From an uncultured Porphyromonadaceae bacterium (GTDB lineage: Bacteria; Bacteroidota; Bacteroidia; Bacteroidales; Muribaculaceae): a stretch of 27,291 nt of DNA. The position numbers were made by a program, and so were the translations under genes. Location: positions 1 to 27,291 of the forward strand of contig CABUPJ010000047.1 in NCBI GenBank assembly GCA_902493335.1. The letters are read 5' to 3'. Position 1 is the first letter of the stretch. The number at the start of each line of letters is the position of its first letter. This document shows, in pieces, positions 25,238-27,291 of the stretch. The notes under the pieces are model-generated. The model was not told where the DNA came from. It searched no databases and was given only the letters and a program-made list of their open reading frames with translations.

Positions 25238-25344
25238 CGAATATTTTCTTTCTTTGAGAGCATAAAATTACAAATTTTACCGCCAACATCAAGTGTACAA
25301 CGCCCTTTAAGCATATTTTTATCATATTTTTAAAAAAAAGTTGC

Positions 25345-25352
25345 TACCTTTG
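25345..25352 (+). promoter_or_regulatory. -7 promoter element of the polyprenyl synthase gene
   Basis: TACCTTTG matches TAnnTTTG and ends 9 nt before the ATG at 25362, implying a leader of only a few nucleotides. Upstream sequence is A/T runs without a well-spaced TTTG. Confidence 0.5.
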
Positions 25353-25361
25353 CCACTCATT

Positions 25362-26336
25362 ATGACGACGCTCGAAGCCATTCAGACAACAATCGCGCCT
25401 GAGCTTGAAATGCTCAACCGCCGCATCATCGGACAACTGTCGACATCAAACGTGTTGATGAACAGCGTCGTCACCTCACAGCTTGAGTCGAAAGGCAAAC
25501 AGATAAGACCCATCATCGTGATGCTGTGCGCCAAAATGTTCGGTGCGGTCAACGACAACATCATCTCGGCCGCGGCAGCCGTCGAGCTGCTTCACAACGC
25601 CTCACTGATTCACGACGATGTCGTCGATCAGGCCAAAACCCGGCGCAACCGCCCGACAATCAACTCAATATGGGACAATCACATTGCAGTTCTTGTCGGC
25701 GATTTTTATGTGTCGAGCGCCATGCAACAGGCCATATCGACAGGCGACATACGCATCATCGACTCGCTCTGTCATCTCGGCAAACTGCTGTCGCTCGGCG
25801 AAATAGACCAGATCTACAACGCGCGCTACCACACCCTCACCGAAGAGTCATACTATAATATTATAAGCTACAAGACAGCCTCGCTCTTCGTGGCCTGCGC
25901 CAAGATGGGCTGCTACGGCATAGGCGCCGACGACGACAGCACCGCGCGTCTCGCCGAATTCGCCGAGCTGCTCGGACGCTGCTTCCAGATACGCGACGAC
26001 ATCTTCGACTACTTCGCCGACAAAGATGTCGGCAAACCAACCTGCAACGACCTGCGCGAAGGCAAAATCACCCTGCCCCTGCTCCACGTGCTGCTCGACG
26101 AAAGCCTTGCCGCCCACGACGAGATGCTCGCCCTGTCGCAAAAAGAACTTCTCGACGACGACGATATCGAACGCCTCGTCAGTTTCGCCGTCACCAACGG
26201 CGGCATCGACTATGCCTTTGCCGAGATGAAACGCCTGCGCGACCGCGGCGCCGAAATCCTCGCCACTTTCCCCGCGTCAGAGGCATCAGAGACGCTGATG
26301 AAGATATTCGACTACATCATCGAGCGCGAATATTGA
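25362..26336 (+). CDS. ispB-like: Long-chain trans-polyprenyl diphosphate synthase
   Basis: Condenses isopentenyl diphosphate onto an allylic primer to make the side chain of menaquinone. The 324-residue product starts at the ATG 25362 (MTTLEAIQTTIAPELEML); a TTG at 25341 lies next to the promoter and is rejected. Seen: GKQIRP (about 45-50), the first aspartate-rich motif DDVVD (about 85-89), the KTASLF segment (about 171-176) and the second aspartate-rich motif DDIFD (about 212-216). Small residues (LHNASLIH) before the first motif fit a long-chain product rather than farnesyl diphosphate. It is a single gene divergent from polA. The exact chain length cannot be read from sequence. Confidence 0.93.
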   Translation: MTTLEAIQTTIAPELEMLNRRIIGQLSTSNVLMNSVVTSQLESKGKQIRPIIVMLCAKMFGAVNDNIISAAAAVELLHNASLIHDDVVDQAKTRRNRPTINSIWDNHIAVLVGDFYVSSAMQQAISTGDIRIIDSLCHLGKLLSLGEIDQIYNARYHTLTEESYYNIISYKTASLFVACAKMGCYGIGADDDSTARLAEFAELLGRCFQIRDDIFDYFADKDVGKPTCNDLREGKITLPLLHVLLDESLAAHDEMLALSQKELLDDDDIERLVSFAVTNGGIDYAFAEMKRLRDRGAEILATFPASEASETLMKIFDYIIEREY

Positions 26337-26407
26337 CAACCGGGCCTCAAACCGCCCCACAAAAGTGATTTTTTCATCAAAACATAAACACCTGAGTCAT
26401 AGACTCC

Positions 26408-26455
26408 ATTCAATATAGACGAAAAAATATTTGAATTTTTTTCAAAAAATATTTG
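26408..26455. other. AT-rich hairpin and direct repeat upstream of the tRNA promoter
   Basis: GAAAAAA and TTTTTTC form a stem around TATTTGAAT, and the 12-mer AAAAAATATTTG occurs twice (about 26422-26433 and 26444-26455), the second overlapping the tRNA promoter TTTG box. It could end the polyprenyl synthase transcript or act as an A-tract enhancer for the tRNA promoter. Confidence 0.4.
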
Positions 26456-26483
26456 CACAATTGAAAAACACGCCTTAACTTTG
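26452..26483 (+). promoter_or_regulatory. tRNA-Asp promoter
   Basis: TTTG (26452-26455), a 20-nt spacer and TAACTTTG (26476-26483) match the Bacteroidetes consensus perfectly, about 68 nt before the mature tRNA 5' end. Confidence 0.8.
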
Positions 26484-26551
26484 CACTCGCAAAAGCAACG
26501 ATGCTAATGCCTCTCCACCGAAAAGGTTTAGAGAAACCAAGAACAACAAAC

Positions 26552-26625
26552 GGTGCGGTAGTTCAGCTGGTTAGAATACTAGCCTGTCACGCTAGGGGTC
26601 GCGGGTTCGAGTCCCGTCCGCACCG
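26552..26625 (+). tRNA. tRNA-Asp (anticodon GTC)
   Basis: 74-nt cloverleaf. Acceptor stem GGTGCGG (26552-26558) pairs with CCGCACC (26618-26624), with discriminator G at 26625. The anticodon stem CTAGC/GCTAG encloses loop CTGTCAC with anticodon GTC at 26586-26588. The T arm GCGGG-TTCGAGT-CCCGT and D arm with GTTCAGC/GGTTAGAAT are normal. CCA is not fully encoded (CAA follows). It stands alone with its own promoter and terminator. Confidence 0.97.
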
Positions 26626-26640
26626 CAAGAGGAGAGAGGA

Positions 26641-26693
26641 GAATGAGAAATAGCAATTTTGGTTTCCAAAATTCGTTTCTCATTCTTTTTTTA
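26641..26693 (+). terminator. Terminator of tRNA-Asp
   Basis: A 10-bp stem GAATGAGAAA/TTTCTCATTC (26641-26650, 26676-26685) is topped by a second perfect 8-bp stem AATTTTGG/CCAAAATT with loop TTT, then a run of seven or more T. It begins 15 nt after the tRNA 3' end. Confidence 0.9.
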
Positions 26694-26758
26694 TACCCCT
26701 CCTTCCTCCCTCCGAATAACACAGCTCAATCATATCATCCTCGAAGTCTCTATAGAGA

Positions 26759-26795
26759 GCGCAGGCCGGAGCTTACAGGTCCTCGGCCTACGCGA
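26759..26795. repeat. Composite repeat core, inverted partial copy
   Basis: This is the reverse complement of the long imperfect palindrome at 221-257, with the same outer arms (GCGCAGGCCGGAGC and TCGGCCTACGCG) and a drifted centre. The flanking hairpins of the full element are absent. Confidence 0.7.
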
Positions 26796-26810
26796 CCAAC
26801 ATCTTGTCAA

Positions 26811-26946
26811 CCAAGGGCTGAAACCCTTGGCCCATACCGCCTGCTCACCAATGCTATTTATGTGTGGCGACGAACTCGTCGCCCTGTGGAACTACGGCTT
26901 CAGCCGTAGTAGCTATTGTGTTGGCTCCAAGGGCTGAAGCCCTTGG
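26811..26946. repeat. Palindrome cluster, right copy
   Basis: CCAAGGG-CTGAAA-CCCTTGG (26811-26830), GGCGACGAACTCGTCGCC (26866-26883), CTACGGC-TTCA-GCCGTAG (26892-26909) and CCAAGGGC-TGAA-GCCCTTGG (26927-26946). The last three form the inverted counterpart of 526-607, in reversed order and with comparable spacers. The right cluster lacks the CGGCGGC palindrome and carries an extra CCAAGGG one. Confidence 0.85.
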
Positions 26947-26951
26947 TCCAT

Positions 26952-27057
26952 ATCGCCTGCAAGGCGATGATTTTACTGATAGCCGAGTAGGCCGAGGCGC
27001 GATTGCGCCGGCCTGCGCGGTAAGGGCGATAATAGATTTATTGCGTTTGAAAAACGC
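26952..27057. repeat. Composite palindromic repeat element, copy 2
   Basis: Same orientation and order as 189-294: ATCGCC/GGCGAT (26952-26968), the long imperfect palindrome (26983-27019) and GCGTTT-GAA-AAACGC (27043-27057). The central stem is GGCGC/GCGCC here against GGAGCT/AGCTCC in copy 1, so both sides of the stem changed together. Confidence 0.8.
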
Positions 27058-27130
27058 AGACATTCTTCCACAACAAAGCTTTAAAAACCTTCTGTTCACG
27101 ATTGTGCATTGACTCAATCTTCTGTTCTTA

Positions 27131-27275
27131 TGCCCTTATGTTCTTTTGTTCTGTCGAGAATTAACCATTCTAAAATTGCACCATAATACGCTTTTAGCCA
27201 CAAAACCCGCCAAACGGTGACTTACCTTTGCAACACCGATGAAAAGCGCAATCTACACATACCACTTCCGCCGCT
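27131..27275. repeat. Right arm of the long inverted repeat
   Basis: Gapless reverse-complement match to 1-145; 27131-27180 is identical over 50 nt to 96-145. It covers upstream region, promoter, leader and first 12 codons of the right paralogue. Confidence 0.85.
27223..27230 (+). promoter_or_regulatory. Bacteroidetes -7 promoter element (TACCTTTG) of right paralogue
   Basis: TACCTTTG matches TAnnTTTG, 8 nt before the ATG at 27239, at exactly the same distance as in the left copy. No clear upstream TTTG box. Confidence 0.5.
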
Positions 27276-27291
27276 ACCTCGGCCGCAACCT
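27239..27291 (+). CDS. 5' end of an unidentified gene (right paralogue), truncated by window edge
   Basis: From the ATG at 27239 the frame reads MKSAIYTYHFRRYLGRN and runs off the window. Its first 12 residues are identical to the left-edge gene read on the other strand. The start is supported by the conserved -7 element and by the duplicated context. The N-terminus is basic and aromatic; no family can be assigned from 17 residues. Confidence 0.6.
   Translation, partial: MKSAIYTYHFRRYLGRN

Larger units (their letters stand above)
26626..27238. other. Gene-free interval, palindrome-rich (right end)
   Basis: It contains the tRNA terminator, an inverted partial copy of the composite repeat (26759-26795), the palindrome cluster (26811-26946), the composite repeat (26952-27057) and the right arm of the end inverted repeat. 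Open frames here (for example 26854-27117 minus) arise from the repeats and are not called. Confidence 0.75.

Noticed and set aside
26643..26909. 88-codon open frame after tRNA-Asp
   Set aside because: It starts inside the tRNA terminator and runs through palindromic repeats; no coding evidence.
1..27291. Composite transposon bounded by inverted insertion sequences
   Set aside because: The enclosed genes are core housekeeping genes (polA, trmD, dnaX, tRNA-Asp). The repeated parts are gene starts with promoters pointing outward, not identifiable transposase ends.

Overview
The window looks like a chromosomal segment of a gut Bacteroidales bacterium, most plausibly Muribaculaceae-like (family placement is inference). 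Reasons: a SusC/SusD pair with trailing lipoproteins; a type IX secretion-like C-terminal tail on a secreted hydrolase; start codons without Shine-Dalgarno sequences; and repeated good matches to the Bacteroidetes promoter (TTTG, 19-21 nt, TAnnTTTG).

Layout. (1) 1-688: the first 12 codons of a leftward gene, its promoter, and a gene-free stretch full of short palindromes. (2) 689-9563, all minus strand: dnaX, proB and proA (dnaX/proB overlap in ATGA), then a separately promoted pair made of a 991-aa periplasmic TPR protein and a plug-less outer-membrane barrel. (3) 9635-20986, minus strand: a polysaccharide-utilisation-type locus, read as susC, susD, a SusE-position lipoprotein, a PKD/propeller-like lipoprotein, a hairpin, a secreted GHL10-family glycoside hydrolase, a SIMPL-domain protein and a strong terminator. 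(4) 21248-26336: housekeeping genes trmD (+), a small three-helix membrane protein (-), polA (-) and a long-chain polyprenyl diphosphate synthase (+). (5) 26452-26693: a single tRNA-Asp(GTC) with a textbook promoter and terminator. (6) 26694-27291: a second palindrome-rich stretch and the first 17 codons of a rightward gene.

The two ends are related. Positions 1-145 are a gapless inverted copy (about 91% identical by hand count) of 27131-27275, including promoter, leader and the identical N-terminus MKSAIYTYHFRR. The window therefore sits between two divergent paralogous genes, each backed by the same family of palindromic repeats. Copies of these palindromes keep their stems while changing sequence, which suggests that the fold matters.

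How the genes work together: SusC/SusD and the two lipoproteins would bind and import a glycan at the cell surface, and the GHL10 enzyme would cut it. The characterised E. coli GHL10 member DigH (YddW) cuts peptide-free peptidoglycan strands, so the locus may forage peptidoglycan-type glycan; this is a hypothesis. The remaining genes are ordinary replication (dnaX, polA), tRNA modification (trmD), proline synthesis (proBA) and isoprenoid (polyprenyl synthase) functions. One oddity is that Pol I appears to lack the acidic pair of its 3'-5' exonuclease site.
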